A stretch of 64,000 bases of DNA from Blasia pusilla. Its lineage: Eukaryota; Marchantiophyta; Marchantiopsida; Blasiales. The stretch is taken from assembly GCA_050084515.1 (NCBI GenBank), contig CM114274.1:40176001-40240000 (forward strand), given 5' to 3'. Numbering within the stretch: position 1 is the stretch's first letter; each line of letters begins with the position of its first letter. This document shows, in pieces, positions 1-8,825 of the stretch. Below the pieces are notes generated by a model that was not told where the DNA came from, ran no database searches, and worked only from the letters and a program-made list of their open reading frames with translations. The translations under genes were made by a program, and so were the position numbers.

Positions 1-130
1 GTCTCGCTCCTTGGCACTCACTATGCCTGGCACCCTACTGGTCCGTAGGAACTCCAACACCAACGCATCATCATGAATATCACGTTGATCCGTACCACCA
101 TCTCCAACCTTAGGATCTGAAGGTGGCCAT

Positions 131-1513
131 CTACCCTCGACTAGAGTAAGATATCATGTGGTCCTCCATACTAGAGTCCACCCCTAACCAACATAAAAAG
201 GCGGATGCATGCCAACCTGGCACCATCTCCCCATCAACCTCGCCATGCCATCTAGCCCCAGTTGTATCCTCTTGGCTAGTACATGGGTTCCTACTCAACC
301 CATCAGCATCAAGGTTGGAAACTCCAGGTCTATGTACCACCTGGAAGTCATACTCCTGTAAGATAAGAGCCCACCGTGCAAGCTTCCCCGTAAGCTTGTC
401 CGACTCCATCAACCACTTGAGCGGCTGGTGATCAGTAACAAGGGTAAACTGTGTGCCAAACAAGTAACACCTAAAGTGTGCCACAGCCCACACTATTGCC
501 AAGCACTCTCCCTCATATGAACTATAGCGCGACTCCGCTGCATTATTTGAACGACTTGCATAGGCCACCACAAACTCCATGTGCTCATCATCATGTTGTG
601 TCAACACCGCTCCAAGTCCCAACCTACTCCAATCAGTGTGTAACTGAAATGGGTGCCCTCTGATAGGTCTCCTCAAGATAGGCGCCGCCACCAACTGGGC
701 CTTAAGCTCCACAAAAGCTCTCTCCTGATCATCTCCCCAGTGCCACTCTTGATCTGATTTCAGCAATTGGTTCAAAGGCTTTGCAATAGCACTAAATCCC
801 TTCACATACCTCCGATAGTAGTTCGCCAATCCCATGAATGCTCGAACTCTACTCACATCTATCAGACGCGGAATAAGTGCAATAGCCTCCACCTTTGCTT
901 GCTGAAATCCCAAACCACCTGGATAGATCACATGACCCAAGTACTCAACATCCTCATGGAAGAACTTACACTTTCCTGGATGCAAACGTAGACCATGAGC
1001 TTTCAACCGCTCAAACACCATCTGCAAATGTATCTGATGCTCCTCCACCGTGTTACTGAACACCAAGATATCATCAATGTAACACCGAACAAAATCCAAC
1101 CCCGCTAGGATCCTGTCCATCACTCTTTGAAACTCGGCAGGTGCATTCTTCAACCCAAAGGGTAAGAATTTCCACTGGTACAAACAATCCTTGCCATGAG
1201 AGTTGACACCCCAAAATGTTGTCTTGGCCTTGTCACTCTCCCGAATCGGCAATTGATGGTATCCTGCCCGAAGATCCAAAGTACTGAAAATCTTTGCCTG
1301 TCCCACCACATCAAAGATCTCCTCAGGTGTAGGCATGGCATACCTATCGGCCTTGGTTTGCCGATTGATAGGACGGTAATCTCCACACATCCGCCTATCC
1401 GTGTAGTTGCCATGCATATCCTTTTTAGCAGGCATGACAGTGGCTGATGCATACTCTCCATGCGACAACTCCACTAATCCAGCCTCCAAAAGGTCCAACG
1501 TCCTACTAATCAA
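131..1513 (-). CDS. Ty3/gypsy reverse transcriptase and RNase H (partial polyprotein)
   Basis: This 460-residue open stretch copies retroelement RNA into DNA and degrades the RNA strand. RT motifs are visible in order: YRPINRQTKADRYAMP (about residues 46-61), LDLRAGYHQ with catalytic Asp at 80, FLPFGLKNAPAEFQ (116-129) and the YIDD active site (145-148). RNase H follows with LHTDWSRLGLGAVL (Asp 294), YEGECLAIVWAV (about 333-344), TDHQPLKWL (Asp 361) and NLDADGLSR (about 400-408). The frame ends in TAG at 131. The true frame continues to the left after a frameshift near 115-130. The N-terminal end joins the 1510-1728 segment through a frame change. The product would normally be processed from a polyprotein in a cytoplasmic particle. 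Confidence 0.93.
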   Translation of the reverse strand: MISRTLDLLEAGLVELSHGEYASATVMPAKKDMHGNYTDRRMCGDYRPINRQTKADRYAMPTPEEIFDVVGQAKIFSTLDLRAGYHQLPIRESDKAKTTFWGVNSHGKDCLYQWKFLPFGLKNAPAEFQRVMDRILAGLDFVRCYIDDILVFSNTVEEHQIHLQMVFERLKAHGLRLHPGKCKFFHEDVEYLGHVIYPGGLGFQQAKVEAIALIPRLIDVSRVRAFMGLANYYRRYVKGFSAIAKPLNQLLKSDQEWHWGDDQERAFVELKAQLVAAPILRRPIRGHPFQLHTDWSRLGLGAVLTQHDDEHMEFVVAYASRSNNAAESRYSSYEGECLAIVWAVAHFRCYLFGTQFTLVTDHQPLKWLMESDKLTGKLARWALILQEYDFQVVHRPGVSNLDADGLSRNPCTSQEDTTGARWHGEVDGEMVPGWHASAFLCWLGVDSSMEDHMISYSSRG

Positions 1514-1728
1514 GTCCTCTCCATATCACTATATCGAGAGGGACGACGGAAGATTGGCGTATCACTAGCCAAATCAATCCGTATACCGGGTCCAACCAGA
1601 GAACCCAACTCCTTCATGCTAAAGGCAAAACAACTCCTATAAGCACGTAGGAACTGTGTCAAGCGTCGTTTCTCACCTCCCGTAAGCTTGGGCCCAAGTA
1701 ATGGCTCCCAAGTCTCCTCCACTGGCAT
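1510..1728 (-). pseudogene. N-terminal lead-in of the gypsy reverse transcriptase
   Basis: These 72 residues precede the RT in the sense direction. They contain the pre-RT region usual in gypsy pol (PLLGPKLTGGEKRRLTQFLRAYRSCFAFS followed by a Gly/Pro-rich stretch). The match is to the typical 'L..F...FA.s..eL' segment ahead of RT, seen here as FLRAYRSCFAFSMKELGSL. It ends where the RT frame begins at 1513, with a one-base frame change that marks decay. The equivalent in the second copy lies around 29820-29990. Confidence 0.7.
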
Positions 1729-2021
1729 ACTAGAGGGAGAGACGATGCCATTGGTCGCTACATAACCCCCTCACAAGATGATACACCCTTAGCTACACCA
1801 TCATCTGAGCAAATAACTCCTCCACCAGCATGAGCAACCAACTCCACATGCCCAGCCATTACATCCCATCTACTCCAAGGATGCAAAATACTACTCTCCT
1901 TGCCCCCAGCCGATGCCTCTACCGTCCCGGTAGCCATCGAGCTCATTACAAGGGGTGGAAGACCCACAGACATAGTCCGAAGTTGACGCTGCTCGGCCAT
2001 ACCAAGACTCAAAATCCAAGT

Positions 2022-2946
2022 CAAACAATTCAGGTCCATGGCCTGACCCAACACATGACGTCGTGAAGCCTCAGAAATAGAAGCAACCATTTGTCACACC
2101 AATAGCAAATCCCATCGCACGCTCTCTCTCATCAGCGTTAGGCTCCACCAACTGTCGCACATGAGAATCCCATACAAGCCCCGGACCACCTTCCCTGTAG
2201 GCATGTGACGAGGGAAAACTCACAAATGTGGGTAGTGCCATCCTAGGCTGGCCCACACGGTTCACCACTGCCATGGGTGACCGATCAATAACCCTCACCA
2301 CTTGAGAAAGTCGCCCAGTATCCAAGATACTATCCCTTTGTAAGGCGAGGATCCTGACCTTTGCATCATATGCTCGACGTAGAACCTCCTAGGCAACAAG
2401 TTTGTCCACCACAAGCGTGGGCGATGTGCACGCTGAGCCAACTCGCGGCCGCATCCAACAACACCGCTGGTCCAATCCAAGACCGCACCTCATGAACACT
2501 CGCCATCATCCAGGTCCGAGTGTCACCCAACAATGGAACATTCTCCATAATATAAGCTAGAGCACGTGCCTGATGAACCTGAAGATGTCGTAACACCCGT
2601 AACATCTCCCAAAACAATCGAGACCTAGGGTCATGTAATCCCTCACCACGACCAGCACGTGTATGACCTTGACATGGCCATCCAAAGCAATCACCAAATC
2701 CACAGGACCAACCCTCTCAAGGTCCTCGCGCCCCAACAATGCAATGTGTGATGGTAAAGCACGCTGGTACCCACGAATAGCGATGGCGGCAACAACTCGG
2801 GTATCTCCGCATCAATCGACCAATATGTCGAGATGAGACTCTCTGGGCCGTCTCATCTCGCTCCACATACACGTATCTCCAAGACAGAATACCGGCTGCA
2901 ACACTGCAGCCAAACCAATGCTAATCCCACCAAAGAGATCTAACAC
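2022..2946 (-). pseudogene. DNMT3-like C5-cytosine DNA methyltransferase domain inside gypsy pol
   Basis: The domain would transfer a methyl group from S-adenosylmethionine to cytosine in DNA. The conserved C5-methyltransferase motifs are present in order, though in more than one frame. Motif I VLDLFGGISIGLAAVLQ is at 2896-2946. The RYVYVERDE stretch (motif II region) is at about 2823-2878. VGPVDLVIA is followed by motif IV GWPCQG at 2666-2683, with catalytic Cys codon 2672-2674. Motif VI ENVPLLGD starts at 2545. Motif VIII-like RAHRPRLWWTNL is at 2391-2435. ERERAMGF is at 2107-2130 and the motif X-like RRHVLGQAMDLNCL at 2022-2063. The AHRxRxxWxNL form and the compact spacing resemble DNMT3 rather than DNMT1. 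It sits between protease and RT. At least three frameshifts make this copy inactive. Confidence 0.85.
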
Positions 2947-3537
2947 ACAAATACCCTCCGCGGATCTTGCCATACAATGGGTGTAGTATCCAAAGGGGAT
3001 AACCTAATGGACAGAAGTAGGAGTCCGTGGGGCCTCCTCTTCCTCGTGAGGTATAATGACCTCACACCAAGCCTCTGCACTAGGCGATCAGCCTCTGCCG
3101 CCGAGTGCACCGCTTTGAACTCCAAAGTGGCACATCCAATGATGAGGATGCCATGCTGCAAAAATAGGGACCTCCTCTACCTCCTCATGCGCAGGAGAAT
3201 CCATAGCATAAACATTATCCTCCAAAAAGTCTCCTCGGCCAAGTGACTACTCCACTAAAACCACCCACAGATGCTAACACTGTTGGGGAAGACCCCTGGT
3301 CGAGCCCCAGAAATAAATCTCACAGAACTTGGCTCATACGTCCATCCCGGATCGCCAACCAGGTCTCAGAAGATGCTTTGTCTCGGCCCAAGAATCCATC
3401 TGAAAACCCATCGGGTACAATCGCTCCTCCAACTAGTACATCATACGACTCGGTGATGTGACTACCGTGAGATACTCCCAACCGGGAGCTATCATCGCAT
3501 GATCGGTCTCAATGCATGACAGAAAACTTCTCCCGTG
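2947..3537 (-). other. Acidic linker between gypsy protease and methyltransferase
   Basis: In the sense direction this stretch carries coding remnants in changing frames, such as PLDTTPIVW just before motif I and an acidic stretch at about 3000-3200 (EVEEVPIF and HEEEEAP). The second copy has the matching segment open over 31285-31600, ending in the same PLDTTPIVW. That conservation shows it belongs to the polyprotein. No catalytic motif is recognised. Confidence 0.6.
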
Positions 3538-3829
3538 TCATGAATTGAGACCTATCATTGGCTCCTCCAAGTGATGTTTGAATCGGAATGGGCAAGGCTC
3601 AAGCTCGACCTCCGAATACCCAAACCAATACATGCCGCCTTTCCCAACATCAAGGTTGGGCACCGAGTCTAACAAGACTCTATCTGGTCTATACACTGCC
3701 CCTTTAGGACTCACCAATCGGAAGATCCCACTCCAGTTGTCCAACATACATACACCAGGTGTAAGCCTCTCACGATCAATGGTGGCCGGGCTGGTAATGC
3801 ATCCATCTTCGCCGCCGCCTACCAAGTAG
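3538..3829 (-). pseudogene. Gypsy aspartic protease, degenerate
   Basis: The open stretch reads LLDSVPNLDVG where a retropepsin has a hydrophobic-D-S/T-G motif. In the second copy the same place reads LLDSGAQPLMLG, so the active-site Gly has become Val here. The segment ahead (LDNWSGIFRLVSPKGAVYRPDR) aligns with the second copy, which identifies the domain. Retropepsins cut the gag-pol polyprotein as dimers. After about 3540 the frame is lost, but the flap/C-terminal region (YPMGF...) recurs in another frame. Confidence 0.7.
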
Positions 3830-4296
3830 CACGGTACTCAATGCTACTCCCGACATAGAGGGTCGCTCCACCGCAACACCCTCATCCACCTCAACGCGCG
3901 TAGCAAGAATACCCCACGTTCACACAACGGGTCGCTAATCTGGAAATTCAGGAGCTAAGTCAACTCCTAAAGCCATCGCCCGTGGCCGAGAACAATGGGG
4001 ATCCCAACACCGGTTGCCATCCGCAATATTGCATTGATGTCGCATCCGTGTCTACTACACGCGATGTAGATGCCTCGATCCCCCCCACTGCCGGCTCAAT
4101 AGGCTACGAGGAACCATGGATGGAGTCCTAAGCACCTCAGACAACAAGAATGACTGGGAGGCCTAGCTCGCCCCGGCCCTCACCCCTCTGTGGGTCCAAC
4201 TCCACAAGAGCACCACGTGGCTCGACGCTCGAGTGGCTCCTCTCAGAATCGCGCAGGTGATGCCTCAACCAGGCCGCACTCACCATATAAGAGAGA

Positions 4297-4998
4297 TCAT
4301 CCCTCCATAAGAGATGGAAGCCCCTGCTCCCGAACCGATCTATCCGGATACCACCATAGTAGCCAACTCGCTCCAATCTGCTCAATCCTGGCAGCCATAG
4401 CTGACTCTGTCGTAGTGGTAGGGGTAGCCACCGTAGGCTCTCCAACCACTGGTCCACCTCTACCACCCCTACCACCTCTACCACCTCGGCCTCTCGGAGC
4501 TACTCCACCACGGCCACGGCCTGATCTCAACTCTGGATGAAGATCAAAGCAACGCTCTCGAGGATGACCTAGTCTCCCGCAATGATCACACTGAGTTGGG
4601 GCCGACTGAGGCCCATCCTCCAAAGTCCGTCTCCCATCCTCTTGGGGACAAAACTTCCTAACATGATCACCTCCACATGTCCAACATGATTGTCCTTGCT
4701 GCGGGGCAGCAAATGAAGGCAATGGTCTCTGCACAAATGTCCCTCTAGGACTTGACTGAGGTCGCGTGTACCCCCCACGACTCCCACTACTACGAGACTG
4801 TGAGGTGGGCGGCTGAACACGAGAAGTAGTAGTTGTATCCCTACTGAATGCGGATGTCACCACTCTCTCCTTCACCATGTTAAGCTCAATCTTCTCAGAT
4901 AGAGCAAACACATGGGTCAATGTGGGTGAATCATCACTCATAAGAGTAGCATCACGTACCCTACGGCGCAAATCTCTGTGGCCCAAGATCCCATACAA
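4297..4998 (-). CDS. Gag C-terminal region: two CCHC zinc knuckles and RGG tail
   Basis: A 233-residue open stretch. The nucleocapsid part has a first knuckle CWTCGGDHVRKFC, which is CX2CX3HX4C and one residue short in the first loop. The second, CDHCGRLGHPRERC, is standard CX2CX4HX4C. Both are followed by an arginine-glycine rich tail (GRGRGGVAPRGRGGRGG...). Knuckles and RGG boxes bind RNA, so packaging of the element's RNA is the expected role. The N-terminal part (HRDLRRRVRDATLMSDD) is the end of the capsid region. Ser/Thr/Gln-rich spacer lies between. An antisense open stretch at 4190-4540 is a shadow of the low-complexity tail. Confidence 0.85.
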   Translation of the reverse strand: MYGILGHRDLRRRVRDATLMSDDSPTLTHVFALSEKIELNMVKERVVTSAFSRDTTTTSRVQPPTSQSRSSGSRGGYTRPQSSPRGTFVQRPLPSFAAPQQGQSCWTCGGDHVRKFCPQEDGRRTLEDGPQSAPTQCDHCGRLGHPRERCFDLHPELRSGRGRGGVAPRGRGGRGGRGGRGGPVVGEPTVATPTTTTESAMAARIEQIGASWLLWWYPDRSVREQGLPSLMEG

Positions 4999-5064
4999 AA
5001 CCGGACTCGCCTGATCCTCGTCACACCCAGGTAATTGAAATCAGCGCCGATACGCGTGTATGCC

Positions 5065-5859
5065 TCACTTAAGACTCTCACCAGTCTTTCGCTCAAAGTC
5101 TTGAAGATTCCTCAACTTCTCCGTCTTCACTCCTTGATAGTTCTTCTTCAACCTCTTGAAGAACTCTACAATCAAGGCTAAACGATGGTGGGGCACTAGT
5201 ACCTCCACTAGTACCTCCATTGGTACCCCACTCCGGCTCGCACTGCGTACCACTCAACGTCGGGTCGGGCCGGGCATAGTAGGAGCACTACTACCAATAC
5301 CACCATGGGTGATAGACACATAGCCCGGAGACCAATATTGTCTCCATGCCTCAATCTCAGCAACATGGTCCTTCCTAAACTCATGGTAATCATCCATGGG
5401 TGGTCCTTCCAAGTCTTTGAAACAACCCTTCCAAGCCAAGAAGGGTGTAAACAACGCATGCGTTCCGCAACATCTGCATATCACACCACGTATCAAACTC
5501 CCGCATGAAGTCCTCCAACTCAATGGTGCCCATCGCACCGAGTATCGTCGTGGGCCCTTCATGGCCCCATATCCACCGTCCATGTCCCAAATCAATGGAG
5601 CGCAACACTTGATAACAACGTAGAAGACTCGGTGTTTGGAACACCTCGCCCTCCTCTTCATCAACCGTCGGAAGTGGAAAAGGTAGCCGATACCTAAATC
5701 CACTCCGTGTGAAACCACCACCGCCCGCACCACGGTCCCCAACCAGACCACCCGACAGCTCCGTGATGACCAACGCCGATGCCACACCACTACCAAATTA
5801 CCCAAGTGATGTCGATGTCGCTCTACTATTGTAGCTCTACTAGCTATGGGTGTAGGCAA
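5065..5859 (-). pseudogene. Gag matrix/capsid region, frameshifted
   Basis: Two overlapping minus-strand frames together give a gypsy gag N-terminal half. One (5390-5785) holds LGAMGTIELEDFMREFDTWCDMQMLRN, and the other (5254-5460) holds FLAWKGCFKDLEGPPMDDYHEFRKDHVAEIEAWRQYWSPG. The natural reading crosses from the first to the second near 5440, so there is a frameshift. A third piece at 5065-5253 (FFKRLKKNYQGVKTEKLRNLQDFERKTGESLK) matches the capsid helix region that precedes the zinc knuckles. It ends in TAA. Capsid proteins assemble the virus-like particle. The start codon is uncertain. Confidence 0.7.
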
Positions 5860-6287
5860 TCTAACCTTTCATCACTACAAGAAGCCTCCCACGGTCATCT
5901 GGTCATCACTCCAGCCCCACTATCAGAGCACACAGAGTAACACTACTCCGGGAAATCAGCGTAAACCCTAACAATGGACGCGCAAGCAAGAAGCACGATG
6001 GAGGGGATCCAAACACAGGAAGTCCAACGACAACCCTCCAACCGCAAATGGAAATCAAGGTAACACAATCCACCAAACGTGGTGCCCCCTGAATCCACAA
6101 AACCCACCACACAATTCTAACGCATAGCTACTCCGCGTGGTCGATAACGTACTAGTCGAACTCGCAACACCTGAAAATATCACCTGCATGGAGAGGCTAC
6201 ACCGTACTATGCGCTAGAGGTACATCAACCAAAAACCTGAGATGCATAAAGCACCTAACACATCTCCGAACAGCACCAAATGAGCTG

Positions 6288-6366
6288 TGATGCAGACACT
6301 GGCATAGTTAAGAACTCGGCAGTTAAGCGTCCTCCAGGCAGAATAGCCCAAAGATGGGTGACCAGT
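6288..6366 (+). other. 5S rRNA-like sequence with internal promoter boxes
   Basis: Bases 6311-6330 read AGAACTCGGCAGTTAAGCGT and 6351-6363 read AAGATGGGTGACC. In plant 5S rRNA the same spacing holds AGAACTCCGCAGTTAAGCGT (box A region) and AGGATGGGTGACC (box C). Between them the intermediate-element region is altered and two or three bases longer. The first 50 and last 30 bases of a 5S gene are not recognisable, so it is not a functional rRNA gene. It lies antisense inside the presumed LTR/leader of the gypsy element. It could be a 5S-derived SINE or a Cassandra-like 5S acquisition. Confidence 0.7.
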
Positions 6367-6412
6367 TATGCAAAACTCAAATCCCAAATCCTGCAAAAAT
6401 TGCCTCACGCCC

Positions 6413-6434
6413 AAGCAAGCAAGCTTGCTTGCTT
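6413..6434. repeat. Perfect 22-bp palindrome of AAGC units, then a short TCGAG-containing tandem repeat
   Basis: The sequence is symmetrical around AAGCTT (AAGCAAGCAAG and its exact reverse complement). About 55 bases downstream, 6487-6529 repeats a roughly 10-base unit of type GAGTTGCCTC / GAGTAGCCTC about four times. Both are simple-sequence features with no assigned function. Confidence 0.75.
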
Positions 6435-7490
6435 GCTCCTTGCTCCTTACTCCGCCTCTCACGCCCACTCGCCCCGAGCTACCACGAGTTGCCTCGAGTT
6501 GCCTCGAGTAGCCTCGAGTAGCCTCGAAGCCTCAAAACGCCGAGAAATGCTCGAGCCATGCCCCGTTCGCCATGCTTCGCTATGGAGAGAGGTCCAACCA
6601 GGGCGCCCCCAACGGGATAGGCGTCTCCAACAATGAACGAGTCACCAACCAACCAGCCCCTCCGATCCGCTGTCCACCATAGCCAGACCTTGAGCTAGTC
6701 CGGGAAATTTTGATCAGAAATTACTTCACAAATACGTGACCGAAATCAAATCTGTTTCGATCAGAATTCAATTGACCACCATAGCTATCTCCCCACAAAA
6801 ACTCAGCTACAACCGAGCTCTATACTCCGGGCTAAAAATCAGACAAACTTACTGTCCATACACCTCTAGAACCGCAAATCCGACAGCGCTTCCGCCAAGT
6901 TTCATGCACGCAGAAATCCGCAACGCTCCACGCACTCAAGCAGATAGCTTCACATGAGATCACAATACAAGTAGCAATAGGAACCTCTCACCCGATCTGG
7001 ATGAACTTCAACAGAGCTTCCGCACTCCAAGCTCTCCACATCAGAAAACTGTCGAACACGAACCAGAATCTTCAATGCTTGATAACTTCCAACTCCTTGA
7101 CTTAAACCGCGATCTACAGTAGCGTTGGAACGCTCTCAGCAAGGCGCTTCTTTCCCAACCAACCACACACTTGATTCACACCTCCAAAATAGGCAACAAG
7201 CCCCGAACATCTACGGCTGAGTACACAATCAGCCCTAACCAGATCCTACTGATCTACAATCGGAGCTACTATCGATCTACTCCAGTTCTTTGAGTGAAAT
7301 GCGTGAAAGACCTACTGTCATAAAACACATTTACAATCACATACAATCGAGCCAAACCCACTCCACGATGGGAGAATCTAGGTCGAAGCTTGCGAGAAAC
7401 ACCATAGCCAAGAGCTCTACTCACTACCAAGGCTAACTCCCAATGCAACAGGCTCAACTCAAAGAACTGACTGTTCTTTGAGTGCACTCC

Positions 7491-7500
7491 ACCTTATATC
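7491..7500 (-). promoter_or_regulatory. TATA-like element in putative 5' LTR
   Basis: On the minus strand this reads GATATAAGGT, about 165 bases inside the proposed LTR start. It is followed by a GAACAGTCAGTTC inverted motif about 20 bases later. Position and sequence fit an LTR promoter driving the gypsy element. There is no experimental support. Confidence 0.4.
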
Positions 7501-7711
7501 CTCCAACCTAAGAGCGGGCCCTACTGGGAAAGTCACCCCAACTGAGTAACCCCCAACCCTATGTATGGAACCGCATCTCTACCAATCCACTACGGTCCTA
7601 CATAAGGAATGGCCTCTACTAGCACACCATACTCTACGACATAATCCGTATGGTCATGACAAACAACTGTGGCGGAAATTGTATCTTCATCCATTTGACC
7701 TTATTTTACAG

Positions 7712-7957
7712 TGAATGATTGTTGAGACACTATACACAAATGGCTTGAGGGAAGAAGTAGAAGTTGAGCTCCATCTACCATCTTGAATGAAATGACTTGA
7801 GTGCTACTCAGTAACCATTAGCAAGAGTTCTCTGACTTTTGCAATGAAGGATTATTGAGATACTATATGCAAATCGCTTGAGGAAAGAAGTAGAAGTTGA
7901 GTTCCATCTGCCTCCTTGAATGAAATGACTTGTAACCATTAGCAAGAGTTCTCTGAA
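7712..7957. repeat. Two diverged tandem copies of a ~120-145 bp unit
   Basis: The segments 7712-7833 and 7843-7957 share long runs. Examples are GATTRTTGAGAYACTATA, GGAAAGAAGTAGAAGTTGAG, TTGAATGAAATGACTTG and ACCATTAGCAAGAGTTCTCTGA. The first copy has an extra GAGTGCTACTCAG insert. No coding capacity is seen. It may be a repeat inside an unrecognised element. Confidence 0.8.
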
Positions 7958-8343
7958 TGGCAAGAATTAATTGCAGGGTGTATGTTTAGGAGAATGCTCA
8001 TATTCGTACTTCACGGGTTTTGGAAATCATAAGGATTAGGAAAATCTGTAGCTTTGTGTAGATTTTTTTTTATCATGAGGAAAAAAGGATTAGTGTGCAA
8101 TCCAATCCATTAACTGTGAGAAAATAGAAAGTGACTAAATTAGTGAAATCTTTACAAAAACTTAGAGATACAAAGTGGCCTAGTCCGTCCGTGCGCTCAC
8201 AGAAGAGCTTCGATGGAACATGAACTGGGAGATAACTCGACATACGAGAATGCGCTACCGCTGCGGCTCCCGACTATTTGACTACTCGGGAAAACTAGGG
8301 TTTTTACCTATTTTTCTTCGTTTCTATTAATAGAAAAATTTTG

Positions 8344-8394
8344 CCGGGGGCGCAGCCCCTGCGTCGTCTTGGCATACCAGGGGCTGTGCCTCGC
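8344..8394. repeat. GC-rich inverted repeat (stem-loop) in AT-rich surroundings
   Basis: GGGGCGCAGCCCCTG and, 16 bases on, CAGGGGCTGTGCCTC form a 15-bp stem with two mismatches. The flanks are AT-rich (TTAATAGAAAAATTTTG before it). Between 7960 and 8825 I otherwise see no gene. This could be the tip of a foldback element. Confidence 0.6.
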
Positions 8395-8825
8395 ACCCTG
8401 ATGCAATATAGGGTTAGATAAACCTAGTAACGCTACTCCGTAAACCACCTACATCATATTACTATGACTCCTTCGACGTCTAAGTCGGAACCATCGATCT
8501 AGGCTTCTCCTCATACAAGGGGGCCGATCAAATCAATGGTGCTCAGAGGAGTGGATGTTGAGAATCCAATATTAACTACCAACTTGCTTATTCTCATGTG
8601 TACTTTTGTATTGTTAGTGCGGAAATGCAGAACTCTAAGATATTTTCATACTCCACTTGGTGGTACTTTTATGGTCCCTTAATTACTAGGAGATGATCAT
8701 AGATAGAGCCATATCGGATCGTTTAAAAAGTATGAACATTTGTCATAAAAGCTTTCTTTTCCTTTAACTCTGAATTTACATACTCCAACGGAGCCCCCCA
8801 AGTGTAGGGACGTACTTCATTAGAC

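Larger units (their letters stand above)
1..7661 (-). mobile_element. Ty3/gypsy retrotransposon with embedded cytosine methyltransferase, 5' part
   Basis: Reading the minus strand from about 7661 downward gives a putative 5' LTR and leader, gag, protease, DNMT3-like methyltransferase, RT and RNase H, and then the window edge. The order is the normal gypsy one except that a methyltransferase replaces the short protease-RT linker. Just below position 115, in another frame, the sequence still reads like the RNase H-integrase linker (DDALVLEFLRTS), so the element continues to the left. Frameshifts occur in gag, the methyltransferase and near 115-130, so it is a dead copy. The 3' LTR is not in the window, so the 5' boundary (about 7661, where the sense strand reads TGTCATGACC) is inferred from sequence type only. 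A related, rearranged copy lies at 28640-34354. Confidence 0.85.
5873..7661 (-). other. Putative gypsy 5' leader and 5' LTR
   Basis: Upstream of gag on the minus strand there is about 1.8 kb without convincing coding sequence. It would hold the leader, primer site and 5' LTR. The right limit is proposed at 7661, where the sense strand starts TGTCATGACC, a TG start like the LTR at 33712. A TATA-like GATATAAGG lies about 165 bases inside. The matching 3' LTR is off the window, so this cannot be confirmed by repeat comparison. I did not find a convincing tRNA-primer complement in the sense direction. Confidence 0.4.

Noticed and set aside
4190-4540. Plus-strand proline-rich protein
   Set aside because: It is the antisense shadow of the gag RGG tail and zinc-knuckle region.
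5873-5890. CACTA terminus (CACTACAAGAAG)
   Set aside because: It lies in the gypsy leader with no partner end and no target duplication. A chance match.
5915-5935. Primer binding site for initiator tRNA-Met (ACTATCAGAGC)
   Set aside because: It resembles TGGTATCAGAGC only on the plus strand, opposite to the element's sense strand, and with mismatches.
6288-6366. Functional 5S rRNA gene
   Set aside because: Only the internal promoter region matches; both ends and the folding arms are missing or altered.
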